Assembly: GCA_016787525.1 (NCBI GenBank) | Contig: JAEUUP010000093.1 | Coordinates: forward strand, 41,581 to 105,580 | Direction: 5' to 3' | Source: Saprospiraceae bacterium | Lineage (GTDB): Bacteria > Bacteroidota > Bacteroidia > Chitinophagales > Saprospiraceae | Length of the DNA: 64,000 bases | Shown: piece after piece, positions 46,015-55,937 of the stretch | Position numbering within the stretch: the stretch's first letter is position 1 | How the letters are laid out: every line of letters starts with the position of its first letter | Program-made: the position numbers and the translations under genes | The notes under the pieces: model-generated | What the model was told of the DNA's origin: nothing | Database searches by the model: none | The model's input: the letters and a program-made list of their open reading frames with translations, nothing else

Positions 46015-47253
46015 TTAACTGTTTTCATAATAATTTAAATCCTTGCCGAATGTCTCTTTGAGTTGCCAAATTGCCACAAAAGCCAAGGCGAAACTCACCA
46101 AACCGACCCAAGTTGCCCCTGCAATCGCACCACCTTGTGTTTCAAAATTCTTGTAAGCCAAAGTCAACAGGATGACCGAGCCACGCACAAAGTTAGGAAC
46201 GGTAGTGGTTACAGTGGCACGAACATTCGTGCCAAATTGTTCGCTCGCAATCGTGACGAATAAGCCCCAATAGCCCGATACACAACCAAGTAAAAAACTC
46301 ATGATGTAAAAAGCAGACACACTTAATCCTTGCACATACAACATTGCTCCGCTTAAAGCCATACAAAGCAATAAAAAACCCGCAACAACATGCCGACGAT
46401 TGCTATAAACTTGGCTCAACCACCCACACACCAAATCACCAAATGACAAACCGATATAAGCATACATCACCGCATCTGCCACACTCACTTTACCTAAAAC
46501 ACCTGTCGCTTCAGCTATTTTGGGCGAAAACTTAATCAAAATGCCCAAAGTGTACCAAATTGGCACACCTAAAAGAATGCACCAAAGATATTTGACGAAT
46601 CGTTCACGGCTTGTAAACAATGATAGAAAGTTGCCTTTCGATACCCCCTCAGTATTTTTCAAATTTTCAAACATACCAGACTCGAATGTGCGGAATCGAA
46701 GAAATAAAAGCATTAAGCCCAAACCGCCACCAATAAAATAAGAGGTTTGCCAACTGAAGTTTTTGCTGATTGTCGCAGATGCCACCGCACCCAATGCCCC
46801 CATAGAAACGATGATGATAGTACCAATGCCGCGATTTTCTTTCGACATCAATTCCGATACCAACGTAATGGCAGCCCCCAATTCGCCTGCTAAACCAAAG
46901 CCCGCCACAAAACGCAAAACAGAATAAGTGGTTGTATCGGTCACAAATCCATTGGCAAAATTAGCGAGCGAATACATCAAAATCGAGCCAAATAGAATGG
47001 ATTTGCGCCCTAAACGGTCGCCCATGATACCCCACAACAAGCCACCAATGAGCATACCACCCATCTGAAAGTTAAAAAGCACAAAATCGTAGTAGTAATT
47101 CACCTGTTCAGGTGCAAGATTCAAGCCTGCAGGGCCGAGACTTTGTTTGCCAATCACATTGAAGAGTTGTAGGTCAAATATATCCACAAAATAGCCCAAA
47201 GCGGCGACAATGACCGTAAACCAGACTTCTTTTTCTTTGTTTTGATTTTCCAT
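46015..47253 (-). CDS. MFS transporter
   Basis: A 412-residue, 12-helix major facilitator protein of the inner membrane. Helix 2-3 loop GLLWGIMGDRLGRKSILFGS is the family motif A, and ENRGIGTIIIVSMGALGAV is near helix 5. It resembles metabolite:H+ symporters; the substrate is unknown. Upstream in its operon is nothing close, downstream the hypothetical helical protein. A motif copy at 46645 encodes NTEGVSKG in the central cytoplasmic loop, where change is tolerated. Confidence 0.85.
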   Translation of the reverse strand: MENQNKEKEVWFTVIVAALGYFVDIFDLQLFNVIGKQSLGPAGLNLAPEQVNYYYDFVLFNFQMGGMLIGGLLWGIMGDRLGRKSILFGSILMYSLANFANGFVTDTTTYSVLRFVAGFGLAGELGAAITLVSELMSKENRGIGTIIIVSMGALGAVASATISKNFSWQTSYFIGGGLGLMLLFLRFRTFESGMFENLKNTEGVSKGNFLSLFTSRERFVKYLWCILLGVPIWYTLGILIKFSPKIAEATGVLGKVSVADAVMYAYIGLSFGDLVCGWLSQVYSNRRHVVAGFLLLCMALSGAMLYVQGLSVSAFYIMSFLLGCVSGYWGLFVTIASEQFGTNVRATVTTTVPNFVRGSVILLTLAYKNFETQGGAIAGATWVGLVSFALAFVAIWQLKETFGKDLNYYENS

Positions 47254-47369
47254 TTTGGTTGTCTTTTTTTAATTCGCTAAAGTATTGAGACTTTCCGATA
47301 ATTTAGAAAAGGAGTGTGCAAAAATTAAGAAAAAAGCCGCACAACCACTTCCAACCTTCCAGAAACAAA

Positions 47370-47407
47370 AAAAGCGAGTAGCCAATCAAAGGCTCTCGCT
47401 TTTTTGT
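47370..47407 (-). terminator. Terminator of the 51-residue protein gene
   Basis: AAAAAAGCGAG-TAGCC pairs with GGCT-CTCGCTTTTTT on either side of AATCAAA; A- and T-runs flank it, so it can work in both directions. Confidence 0.8.
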
Positions 47408-47424
47408 TTTTGAGAAGTAAAAAA

Positions 47425-47580
47425 TTACATCCAACCCAACATTTGAACGAAATAGGTGCAAACGAAAGGTAAACCTACCCAAAACCATTGCGGTGCAAAT
47501 ATGATGAGGGCGATAGTAGCGATAACAGAAACAGCGAATAAAGTCGCGTGCTTGCTGCTGAAATTAGTCATTTTTTCCAT
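47425..47580 (-). CDS. Small two-helix membrane protein, 51 residues
   Basis: Minus strand from ATG at 47580 to TAA at 47425. The product begins MEKMTNFSSKHATLFAVSVI; one hydrophobic helix (ATLFAVSVIATIALIIFAP) and a second (WFWVGLPFVCTYFVQMLG) follow. It has its own promoter and terminator, supporting a real gene. No family is recognised. Confidence 0.7.
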   Translation of the reverse strand: MEKMTNFSSKHATLFAVSVIATIALIIFAPQWFWVGLPFVCTYFVQMLGWM

Positions 47581-47597
47581 AATCGTATTTTTTGTTG

Positions 47598-47627
47598 CAA
47601 AATTAAAAAGTCAAATGGACTAAACAA
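47598..47627 (-). promoter_or_regulatory. Promoter of the 51-residue protein gene
   Basis: On the minus strand TTG (47625-47627), 19 nt, then TAATTTTG (47598-47605), 17 nt before the ATG. A good match to the Bacteroidota promoter. Confidence 0.6.
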
Positions 47628-47848
47628 GGTTTGTGGATATAATTTATACTTTTTCTAATTACGAAGGCGAGGTAATTAACTACCGAGTATTTAGGTTGTG
47701 AGACGCAGAAATGTGTATTTTTATCGCTTCAATAACTCAATCTTTTTTAAAACCTGCGTTTACCATGAAAAAATAACTCTAGAAACATTCTACATTGCGA
47801 TTCATAAAACAATAATCCAATTAGTGCGGTATCCTTAAAAACTCAATA

Positions 47849-50800
47849 ATGTTCAATACGCATTTTCTCATCTCCGTTGACACAGGCGGCACATTCAGCG
47901 ACTGCATCGCCATTGATTCAAATGGTAACACACACACTTGTAAAATACTGAGTAACAGTTCCTTACGAGGGTCAATTATCGAATGGGTTGACGAACGTAC
48001 TTTCTATGTTCAAAATTCATGGCTCGCGCACCGCGATATTTTCAAGGGTTATCGTTTTCGTTTGCTCAACCACCCCCTCAGTAATATGACTGATTTTTAT
48101 ATAAAAAATTATGATAGCAATAAAAAAACAATCATCCTCAATCAACCTTTGCCTGCCGAATGCTACGGCCAAAAACTCGCATTTGACATCACAGCCGACG
48201 AAGAAGCACCGATTTTAGCCGTGCGTTTGATTACTCAAACGGCACTCGACGAGCCTTTTCCTCCGCTCGATTTGCGACTCGGCACAACACGTGGCACAAA
48301 TGCACTTTTGGAAGAAAAAGGTGCCAAAACGGCTTTCCTTACGACTGAAGGTTTTGCAGATATTTTAGAAATCGGTACACAGCAACGCCCCGACCTTTTT
48401 GCTTTGCATATACAAAAGCCCAAGCCACTTTATACTGAGGGGGTCGAAATTGAAGAACGTTTAGACGCTAAGGGCAATATTCTAAAACCATTGAATGTCA
48501 ATAGCTTAGAATATAAAATCACTTTACTGAAAAAGAAAAAAATTGAATCTATTGCCCTCGCTTTGATGCACTCTTATCGTAATCCAGAGCAAGAACAAAT
48601 GGTCAAAAAGATTTTAGAAAAACACTTCGATTACATTTCTCTGTCATCGGAATTATCGCAACAAATAAAATTTGTTCCTCGTGCGCAAACAGCCGTTGTC
48701 AACGCTTATCTCGCCCCTATTCTGAACGATTATTTGAAAAAAATAACACAAAAACTACCATCTGAAGCCTTACGTGTGATGACCAGCGCAGGCAACCTCA
48801 TTGTGTCTAATTTTTTCATGCCCAAAGACAGTTTACTGAGTGGCCCAGCAGGTGGTGTCGTGGGTGCCGCTACAATTGGTCAGCGAAGTGGTTTTGAGCA
48901 GCTTATCACCTTCGATATGGGTGGCACGAGTACCGATGTGGCTCGTTACGATGGCGATTTTGATTATCGGTTCGATGTCAATATTCGCAATGCAACTGTT
49001 TTTTCTCCCGCTTTGCACATCGAAACCGTAGCTGCTGGTGGTGGTTCGGTTTGTTATTTCGATGGTAAAAAACTCTGTGTCGGTCCCGAAAGCGCAGGTT
49101 CATCGCCGGGTCCAGCCTGCTATGGTGCTGGCGGGCCGTTGACCATTACAGATGTCAATTTGCTGTTGGGTCGGCTCGATGCTGCTCAATTTGGCATCCC
49201 CATTTTTATAGAAAAAGCCAAAGAGAAACTCATTGATTTACAAGAAATTATAAAAGAAAGCGGGTATAATATCTCAGAAGAAAAAATATTAAATGGTTTT
49301 TTAGTCATTGCTAACGAACGTATGGCTGATGCTATACGCAAGATATCGGTTGCCAAAGGTTATGCACCCCCTCAGTATGCACTTCTCGTTTTTGGTGGTG
49401 CAGGCGGCTTGCACGCTTGCAGTATGGCACGGCTATTAGACATGAAAACGATTCTTGTGCCAGAACATGCAGGCATTTTGTCGGCTTATGGCATTTTAAA
49501 TGCTGCCATCGAACGATTTGAAGAAAAACAAATATTAAAGCCTGTTTCGGAAGCCCATTACACCACCTTGCAGCAAGATTTTACCAATTTAACGGCATTA
49601 GCGCGCACAAAACTTATAGCCGAAGGGGTTGATAAACAGCATATTCAAGTCAAGAAACAACTCATTTTTTGCCGCTTACAAGGACAAGATGCCACCATCG
49701 AACTGGATTTTGAACCCGATTTTACGGAAAAATTCAGAGAAAAGTATGAAAAAATCTATGGGCATTGGGTCGAAAACCGTGCTATCGAAGTAGAGAGTAT
49801 TCGAGTCATTGCAGGTGAAAGGAAAGAAAATAGAAACCCATTAGAAATAAATAAACAATCCGACAATTCTCAAACGCCCCCTCAGTATCAACCTGAATTT
49901 AGGCATAAAATCCAAGCCTTAGTCGGGCAAAATTGGCAAGAAGTACCTGTCTATTTTAGAGAAGATTTGAGAACAGGCGCAATGGTTCAAGGTTTTGCAC
50001 TTTTGTTGGATAAATATTCGACAACGGTTATTGAAGAAAATTTCATACTAAAGATTGATAAATACAATACAGCCATCATCCAAAAAGCGAATAATGATAA
50101 AACAACAAACTTTAAAGCAAATCAATCAAACAATAACCAAACCATTGATTTAGAGCTATTTACCAATCGTTTTATGAGTTTGGCAAGTAATATGGGTGCT
50201 ATGTTGCAACGTACTGCCTTGAGTGTGAATGTGAAAGAACGACTCGATTTTAGTTGTGCTTTGCTCGATAAAGATGGGTATTTGATTGCTAATGCACCGC
50301 ATATTCCTGTGCATTTGGGTAGTTTGGGCGTATGTGTGCGCGAGGTCTTGAAAGTTCTAAAAATAGAAAAAGGAGATACCGTTGTGACCAATCATCCAGC
50401 GTTTGGCGGCTCACATTTGCCCGATGTGACACTTATTTCAGCCTGTTATACTGAGGGGGGGCAATTGATTGGCTACGTAGCAAATCGTTGTCATCATTCA
50501 GAAATAGGTGGTATCCGCCCTGCCTCAATGCCCCCCAATGCTACCCGACTGATTGAAGAAGGCGTGATTATTGAACCCATGTATTTAGTGAAAAATAATA
50601 TTACAGATTGGGAATCAATTAGTTATAAACTCCAATTCAATACCTACCCGACTCGTTCATTGTCTGAAAATTTGGCTGATTTAAATGCAGCTTTAGCAGC
50701 AAATATTAACGGAGTAATGGCTTTGCAGCAAATGGTGGCCGAACATGGCTTGGAGAAAGTACACTATTATATGTCTGAATTGAAAAATTATTCGGCAGAA

Positions 50801-51703
50801 AGATTGACGCTATCTTTGAATAGATTTAAGAAAATGTCTGATTCTCCTAAATTTTATACTGCTGAAGAGCAGCTTGATGATGGTACTTTGCTGAAAGTAA
50901 AAATTTCGATAGAAGATAAAATCGTATTTGATTTTTCGGGAACATCACCTGTTCACAAGGGGAATCTGAATGCTACGCCAGCAATAGTCAACTCAGTTGT
51001 GATTTATGTATTACGGCTTTTAGTTGCAGAAAACATTCCTTTAAACGAAGGCTTTATGCAAAATGTAGGATTGATTTTGCCTAAAAACTCGATTCTAAAT
51101 CCCGATTTTCGCGAAAATACTGAGGGCTACCCAGCAGTTGTAGGTGGTAATGTAGAAACGAGTCAACGTTTGACTGACACTATTCTGAAAGCCTTAAAGC
51201 TTTTGGCTTGCGGGCAGGGCACGATGAACAATGTTTTGTTTGGCAATCACAATTTTGGCTACTATGAAACGATTTGTGGTGGTAGCGGTGCAGGCGATGG
51301 CTTTGATGGTACAGATGCGGTACATACGCACATGACAAATACGCGTATTACTGACCCTGAAATATTGGAATTTAGGTATCCTGTGCGGCTCGATACGTTC
51401 AAAATACGAAAAAATTCGGGCGGAAAAGGCAAATTTAAAGGTGGAAATGGCATTGTTAGACAATTGACGTTCTTAGACGATGTTGCCTTATCCGTTTTGA
51501 CACAACATCGAAAAGTTGCTCCTTTCGGTCTGAATGGCGGCGAGGCAGGAAAGATAGGAAAACAATATTTGTTGTTAAAAAATGGTAAAAAGAAAAATTT
51601 GAAAGGCATTGACGGAGCAAATTTGACGGCTGGTGATACCTTTGTGATTGAAACGCCTGGTGGCGGAGCAGCTAATATAATTGTTAATGTAATTCCTAAT
51701 TGA
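47849..51703 (+). CDS. Fused HyuA-HyuB 5-oxoprolinase / hydantoinase
   Basis: ATP-dependent hydrolysis of 5-oxoproline to glutamate or of a hydantoin; the substrate cannot be fixed. The N-terminal HyuA half (about 1-680) has VDTGGTFSDCIAID, DLRLGTTRGTNALLEEKG, the ATPase segment TFDMGGTSTDVARYDG and AAGGGSVCYFDG. The HyuB half (about 755-1280) has FTNRFMSLASNMGAMLQRTA, NAPHIPVHLGSLG, GGSHLPDVTLISACY and ETICGGSGAGDGFDG. At 1284 residues it matches the eukaryotic-type single-chain 5-oxoprolinase; bacteria often have two genes. The next gene starts 3 nt after its stop. Five motif copies (48074, 48433, 49368, 49878, 50449) and a decayed one near 51119. Confidence 0.9.
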   Translation: MFNTHFLISVDTGGTFSDCIAIDSNGNTHTCKILSNSSLRGSIIEWVDERTFYVQNSWLAHRDIFKGYRFRLLNHPLSNMTDFYIKNYDSNKKTIILNQPLPAECYGQKLAFDITADEEAPILAVRLITQTALDEPFPPLDLRLGTTRGTNALLEEKGAKTAFLTTEGFADILEIGTQQRPDLFALHIQKPKPLYTEGVEIEERLDAKGNILKPLNVNSLEYKITLLKKKKIESIALALMHSYRNPEQEQMVKKILEKHFDYISLSSELSQQIKFVPRAQTAVVNAYLAPILNDYLKKITQKLPSEALRVMTSAGNLIVSNFFMPKDSLLSGPAGGVVGAATIGQRSGFEQLITFDMGGTSTDVARYDGDFDYRFDVNIRNATVFSPALHIETVAAGGGSVCYFDGKKLCVGPESAGSSPGPACYGAGGPLTITDVNLLLGRLDAAQFGIPIFIEKAKEKLIDLQEIIKESGYNISEEKILNGFLVIANERMADAIRKISVAKGYAPPQYALLVFGGAGGLHACSMARLLDMKTILVPEHAGILSAYGILNAAIERFEEKQILKPVSEAHYTTLQQDFTNLTALARTKLIAEGVDKQHIQVKKQLIFCRLQGQDATIELDFEPDFTEKFREKYEKIYGHWVENRAIEVESIRVIAGERKENRNPLEINKQSDNSQTPPQYQPEFRHKIQALVGQNWQEVPVYFREDLRTGAMVQGFALLLDKYSTTVIEENFILKIDKYNTAIIQKANNDKTTNFKANQSNNNQTIDLELFTNRFMSLASNMGAMLQRTALSVNVKERLDFSCALLDKDGYLIANAPHIPVHLGSLGVCVREVLKVLKIEKGDTVVTNHPAFGGSHLPDVTLISACYTEGGQLIGYVANRCHHSEIGGIRPASMPPNATRLIEEGVIIEPMYLVKNNITDWESISYKLQFNTYPTRSLSENLADLNAALAANINGVMALQQMVAEHGLEKVHYYMSELKNYSAERLTLSLNRFKKMSDSPKFYTAEEQLDDGTLLKVKISIEDKIVFDFSGTSPVHKGNLNATPAIVNSVVIYVLRLLVAENIPLNEGFMQNVGLILPKNSILNPDFRENTEGYPAVVGGNVETSQRLTDTILKALKLLACGQGTMNNVLFGNHNFGYYETICGGSGAGDGFDGTDAVHTHMTNTRITDPEILEFRYPVRLDTFKIRKNSGGKGKFKGGNGIVRQLTFLDDVALSVLTQHRKVAPFGLNGGEAGKIGKQYLLLKNGKKKNLKGIDGANLTAGDTFVIETPGGGAANIIVNVIPN

Positions 51704-51706
51704 CTT

Positions 51707-52516
51707 ATGGTTGAATATGCTTTCTTGAATGGTGAAATAATGCCAATAGAAAACGCCAATTTAAACATCACAGACCTTGCATTACTGAGGGGATACGGTG
51801 TGTTTGATTTTTTCAAAGCAATTGATGGTCGTCCAATTTTTATGGAAGACCATTTAGATAGGTTTGAAAGCTCTACTTGGTTATTGGGATTGAAAATTCC
51901 TTATACACGTGATGAGTTAAAGAAGAATATTTTAGAGTTAGTGAAACTCAATAAACATAAACTATTAGGTATCAAATTAGTATGCACTGGAGGCTACTCC
52001 ATTGATGGATACGCGCCCGCAGAAAAGCCTAATCTATTTATGGTTGCCAAACCATTTATTATGCACCCTTTTGAGAAAGAGTTGAGTCTGATAACTGTTG
52101 AACATCAACGCGAATTGGCAGAAATAAAAAGTATCAATTATATAAAGCCTATTTCTGTATTAGCACAATTGCGTATATCAGAGGCTGATGATGTATTATA
52201 CTATAGTGATGGTTATATAACAGAATCATCGCGGAGCAATATTTTTATTGTAAAAAATGGGCTTTTGGTTACACCTGACACAGGAATACTAAAAGGTATT
52301 ACACGGAAAAAAATTTTGCAGTTCGCTTCTGAAATTTTGCCTATTGAAATTCGCCCAGTAAAGCTAGAAGAGGTTTTAGAGGCTGACGAAGTTTTTATGA
52401 CTGGTAGCACTAAAAGAATTACTCCAATTACAAAAATTGATAATAAATCATTTCAAACTGGTCATTTTACACGTACTTTATACAACAGGTTGCTTGTTGA
52501 AGAAAATCTCAGTTAG
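51707..52516 (+). CDS. Class IV aminotransferase (PLP)
   Basis: Fold-type IV PLP enzyme, as in D-amino-acid and branched-chain aminotransferases and aminodeoxychorismate lyase. Typical segments are MVEYAFLNGEIMP, LLRGYGVFDFF, LDRFESSTWLLGL, a likely PLP Lys at about 147 in INYIKPISVLAQ, ITESSRSNIFIV and VTPDTGILKGITRKKIL, then DEVFMTGSTKRITPI. It is 269 residues. It forms an operon with the oxoprolinase gene, which suggests a joint role in amino-acid or glutamate turnover. The motif at 51783 encodes part of the conserved LLRGYG turn. Confidence 0.85.
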   Translation: MVEYAFLNGEIMPIENANLNITDLALLRGYGVFDFFKAIDGRPIFMEDHLDRFESSTWLLGLKIPYTRDELKKNILELVKLNKHKLLGIKLVCTGGYSIDGYAPAEKPNLFMVAKPFIMHPFEKELSLITVEHQRELAEIKSINYIKPISVLAQLRISEADDVLYYSDGYITESSRSNIFIVKNGLLVTPDTGILKGITRKKILQFASEILPIEIRPVKLEEVLEADEVFMTGSTKRITPITKIDNKSFQTGHFTRTLYNRLLVEENLS

Positions 52517-53048
52517 CTTCAAGTTATTCAAAGCAGATTTTATGAATTAATCAACTCTCTAATAAGAATCCTAAAATTGTGAATCCGAGGTAATTATCGA
52601 ATAAAAGTAAGATAAATACAAAATAATTTTCTAAAAAATTTGGAAAAAGCTAACTAATACATAGATTTGTCATTAAATTGTAAAACATCATTGAACAAAG
52701 ACTCTACCTTTTGTAAGATAAATAATTTTTTCCTTTATACATCACTTTGCTTCATTGATTTTCAATTTTTTGAGTATAAAACTTTTTTAAATCTGAAAAT
52801 TTATTCTTCTTTGCAGTAGATAAAGATGCGTAACGGCATTAATTTTGCAAAACGAGTCTTACAAATAATTGATTTTCAGTTTCTTAAGTTAATTGTTTTT
52901 TTTCATATCTGTGTCTGTTTTTTTAAACTAAAAATGAACCAGAGATGATTAACCAAGACATAAAAACAGTATCAAATAAACAGACGGATATTGAAACGCT
53001 ATAATTAACATTCGGTTAGAAAACTATCCGAACCAAAACTTTTGCGAT
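52517..53048. other. AT-rich leader of ftsA
   Basis: No gene is seen. A -7-like TAATTTTG lies at 52840-52847 with a TTTG 26 nt before it (slightly long spacing). A 19-codon frame starts at 52945 (MINQDIKTVSN), between promoter and ftsA; whether it is translated is unknown. No motif copy in about 3.7 kb from 51.8 to 55.5 kb. Confidence 0.4.
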
Positions 53049-54410
53049 ATGAATGAGCAAAAAATGCCGACAACGACAGACCTTGTCGTTGCTCTCGACA
53101 TTGGTACAACAAAAGTTTGTGCCATCGCCGGTCGTAAAAACGAACACGGCAAACTTGAAATCCTTGGTGTCGGTAAAGTAGATAGCGTCGGTGTGATGCG
53201 CGGCGTTGTTACAAATATCGAGAAAACTGTCAATGCTATCTACGAAGCTATTTCTGCTGCTGAACGTATGGCAAAAGAAAAATTCACACATGTTCATGTA
53301 GGCATTGCGGGGCAACACATCAAGAGTTTACAACATCGTGGTATTCTCACTAGAGACAATGACCACACCGAAATCAGCCAAAAAGACATCCAACGGCTTA
53401 TGAATGATATGCACAAATTGGTGTTGCCACCTGGTGATAAGATTTTGCATGTTATTCCACAAGAATATACCGTTGACAATGAGCAGGGTATTACAGACCC
53501 AATTGGCATGAGTGGTGTGCGTTTAGAAGCTAACTTCCACATCATCACAGGTCAAATTTCAGCTTCTAACAATATTCATCGTTGTGTAGAGCGTACAGGC
53601 TTAAAGGTGGAAAGTATGACACTTGAGCCTATTGCTTCTGCTGTTGCTGTATTGAGTGAAGAGGAGAAAGAAGCAGGTATTGCATTAGTTGATATTGGTG
53701 GTGGTACAACTGATATTACGATTTTCCAAGATGGTATTATTCGTCACACCGCTGTTATTCCTTTTGGTGGCAACGTGATTACGTCTGACATCAAAGAAGG
53801 TTGTACAGTGATGCAACATCAAGCTGAAGCTCTGAAAGTAAAATTTGGTGCTGCTTTAGCAGAAGAAGTGTACGACAACCGCATCATTACCATACCAGGC
53901 ATCAAAGGTCGTGACTATAAAGAAATTAGCGAAAAAAACCTCGCTCGTATTATACAAGCCCGCATGGAAGAGATTTTCGACTATGTTGTTTGGGAAATTC
54001 GTCGTTCAGGCTACGAACGCAAATTGATTGGAGGTATTGTGCTCACTGGTGGTGGCTCTTTGCTACGCGATATTGAAAAATTGTGCGAATTCCATACTGG
54101 CATGAGCACACGTATTGGCGTGCCCATCGAGCATTTAGGTCATGGTTATACAGAACAAGTAGCAAGCCCCATCTTCTCAACTGCTATTGGACTATTGTTG
54201 AATGGTATTGCTTTTGAAGAAGAAAATGTGCGTTTGCGTCCAGTTGTTGAAGAAAAACCTGCTGTTGTCGAACCTATCGTTGAAACTGTTAAATTAGATA
54301 ATCCTGTAGTGGAAGAAAAGTCACAACCACAAGGTGGTAGATGGTTGGAAAGTATCTTCAAAAAAACCAAAGAGTGGTTTGAAGCTGAGCCCGATGTGGA
54401 TTTGAAATAA
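53049..54410 (+). CDS. ftsA: Cell division protein FtsA
   Basis: FtsA is the actin-like protein that tethers FtsZ to the membrane. Actin-family signatures: VVALDIGTTKVCAIAGRKNE (phosphate 1), IALVDIGGGTTDITIFQDG (phosphate 2) and LIGGIVLTGGGSLLRDIE (adenosine). The SHMA insertion includes VGIAGQHIKSLQHRG. The C-terminal amphipathic helix WLESIFKKTKEWFEAEPD is the membrane anchor. 453 residues. It precedes ftsZ by 63 nt. The usual upstream neighbours (murC, ftsQ) are not there. Confidence 0.95.
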   Translation: MNEQKMPTTTDLVVALDIGTTKVCAIAGRKNEHGKLEILGVGKVDSVGVMRGVVTNIEKTVNAIYEAISAAERMAKEKFTHVHVGIAGQHIKSLQHRGILTRDNDHTEISQKDIQRLMNDMHKLVLPPGDKILHVIPQEYTVDNEQGITDPIGMSGVRLEANFHIITGQISASNNIHRCVERTGLKVESMTLEPIASAVAVLSEEEKEAGIALVDIGGGTTDITIFQDGIIRHTAVIPFGGNVITSDIKEGCTVMQHQAEALKVKFGAALAEEVYDNRIITIPGIKGRDYKEISEKNLARIIQARMEEIFDYVVWEIRRSGYERKLIGGIVLTGGGSLLRDIEKLCEFHTGMSTRIGVPIEHLGHGYTEQVASPIFSTAIGLLLNGIAFEEENVRLRPVVEEKPAVVEPIVETVKLDNPVVEEKSQPQGGRWLESIFKKTKEWFEAEPDVDLK

Positions 54411-54473
54411 AATACTAAAGGCAATGCTTTAGACACTATGAAACCATAATTTTTAATTCTAAAACAAAACAAC

Positions 54474-55919
54474 ATGGTTTTTAATTTCAAGCAAGAAGAA
54501 CCATCTATCATAAAAGTAATAGGTGTCGGTGGTGGCGGCTCAAATGCCGTTACACACATGTACAAACAAGGTATTATCGGTGTTGATTTCGCCATTTGCA
54601 ACACAGATTCGCAGGCAATGGAATTGAGTCCTGTGCCTACACGGATTCAACTCGGTCCTTCTGTTTCAGCGGGTTTGGGCGCAGGTTCGCAACCACAACG
54701 GGGCAAACAAGCCTGTCTCGAAAGCATCGAAGACGTGAAACGTTATCTTGAGAATGGTACAAAAATGCTCTTTATCACAGCTGGTATGGGTGGCGGCACA
54801 GGTACAGGTGCAGCACCTATTATTGCCAAAACAGCGCAAGAGATGGGCATTCTGACTGTCGCTATTGTGACTTTACCTTTTACTTTCGAAGGTAAAAAAC
54901 GGGTCACACAGGGTGTTGATGGTTTAGAAGAATTGAAGAAAAACGTGGATACCATCATCGTTATCTCGAACGACAAATTGCGCCAGATTTATGGCAATAT
55001 GTCTGTATCTCATGCTTTTGCACAGGCTGATAATATCTTAACAACTGCTGCCAAAGGCATTGCCGAAATCATCACTGTGCCAGGCTATGTCAATGTAGAC
55101 TTTGAAGATGTGAATACTGTAATGCGTGGTTCAGGTGTGGCTATCATGGGTATCGGTGTGGCCGAAGGTGAAAACCGTGCTTTGAAAGCTGTGGATGCTG
55201 CTTTGTCTTCTCCGCTATTAGAAGACAATAACATTCAAGGTGCTAAACATATCTTGGTCAACATCACAAGTGGTACGAAAGAAGTAACAATGGACGAAAT
55301 ATTCGGTGTCACTGAATTCGTTCAAGAAGAAGCAGGTGAAGGTGCTAACTTGATTTGGGGTAATTGCTACGACGATACTTTGGGTGATAAAGTGGCTGTC
55401 ACAGTCATTGCCACAGGTTTTGAAAGCCGTATGTCACCAAATGCTCAACAAGGTCGCAATGATGGAAAAATTGTTGTTTCGTTGGATGAAGAACCTAAAA
55501 AAGACAAAAAGCCTGATTTTTTCGGGTTTGGCTTTGAAAATACTGAGGGGTCAAACTCTGTGATTGAGTTTGAGTCTGAGCGTTTTTCAAAGCCTAAATC
55601 GCCAGCTTTCAACTTCAACCAAGCACCTGCGCAAATGCCTCAACCCGCAAAAGTGGAAACTAATGAGGAAGACCGTCGCCGTAAATTGGTACAAGAACAA
55701 GCACGTCGCGAACGTTTGCGTTCAAGTGTCAATACCTTGAAACTGAGCAATCCACAAACCATTATCGAAATGGAAAACGAACCCGCTTACTTGCGTCGTG
55801 GTGTTAAATTGGATTCTGTTCAATACTCATCTGAACGTATGACATCCAATTGGTCTATTGACGAAAATGATGAATTGAGAACATCAGGTAATTCGTTTTT
55901 ACACGATAATGTTGATTAA
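54474..55919 (+). CDS. ftsZ: Cell division protein FtsZ
   Basis: FtsZ is the tubulin homologue that forms the Z-ring. VGGGGSNAV near the start, GMGGGTGTGAAP (GTP-binding signature, about 106-117) and VNVDFEDVNTV (T7 loop) are intact. A long linker follows from about 330, rich in Lys/Glu/Pro/Gln. The C-terminal region includes the basic EEDRRRKLVQEQARRERLR segment and ETIIEMENEPAYLRRG-like end common in Bacteroidota. 481 residues. The motif copy at 55541 (NTEG) is in the variable linker, not the folded domain. Confidence 0.95.
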   Translation: MVFNFKQEEPSIIKVIGVGGGGSNAVTHMYKQGIIGVDFAICNTDSQAMELSPVPTRIQLGPSVSAGLGAGSQPQRGKQACLESIEDVKRYLENGTKMLFITAGMGGGTGTGAAPIIAKTAQEMGILTVAIVTLPFTFEGKKRVTQGVDGLEELKKNVDTIIVISNDKLRQIYGNMSVSHAFAQADNILTTAAKGIAEIITVPGYVNVDFEDVNTVMRGSGVAIMGIGVAEGENRALKAVDAALSSPLLEDNNIQGAKHILVNITSGTKEVTMDEIFGVTEFVQEEAGEGANLIWGNCYDDTLGDKVAVTVIATGFESRMSPNAQQGRNDGKIVVSLDEEPKKDKKPDFFGFGFENTEGSNSVIEFESERFSKPKSPAFNFNQAPAQMPQPAKVETNEEDRRRKLVQEQARRERLRSSVNTLKLSNPQTIIEMENEPAYLRRGVKLDSVQYSSERMTSNWSIDENDELRTSGNSFLHDNVD

Positions 55920-55937
55920 TTGTATTTAGTAAATCAT

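Noticed and set aside
52945..53004. Leader peptide gene before ftsA
   Set aside because: The 19-codon frame has no attenuator-like hairpin or codon bias to support it.
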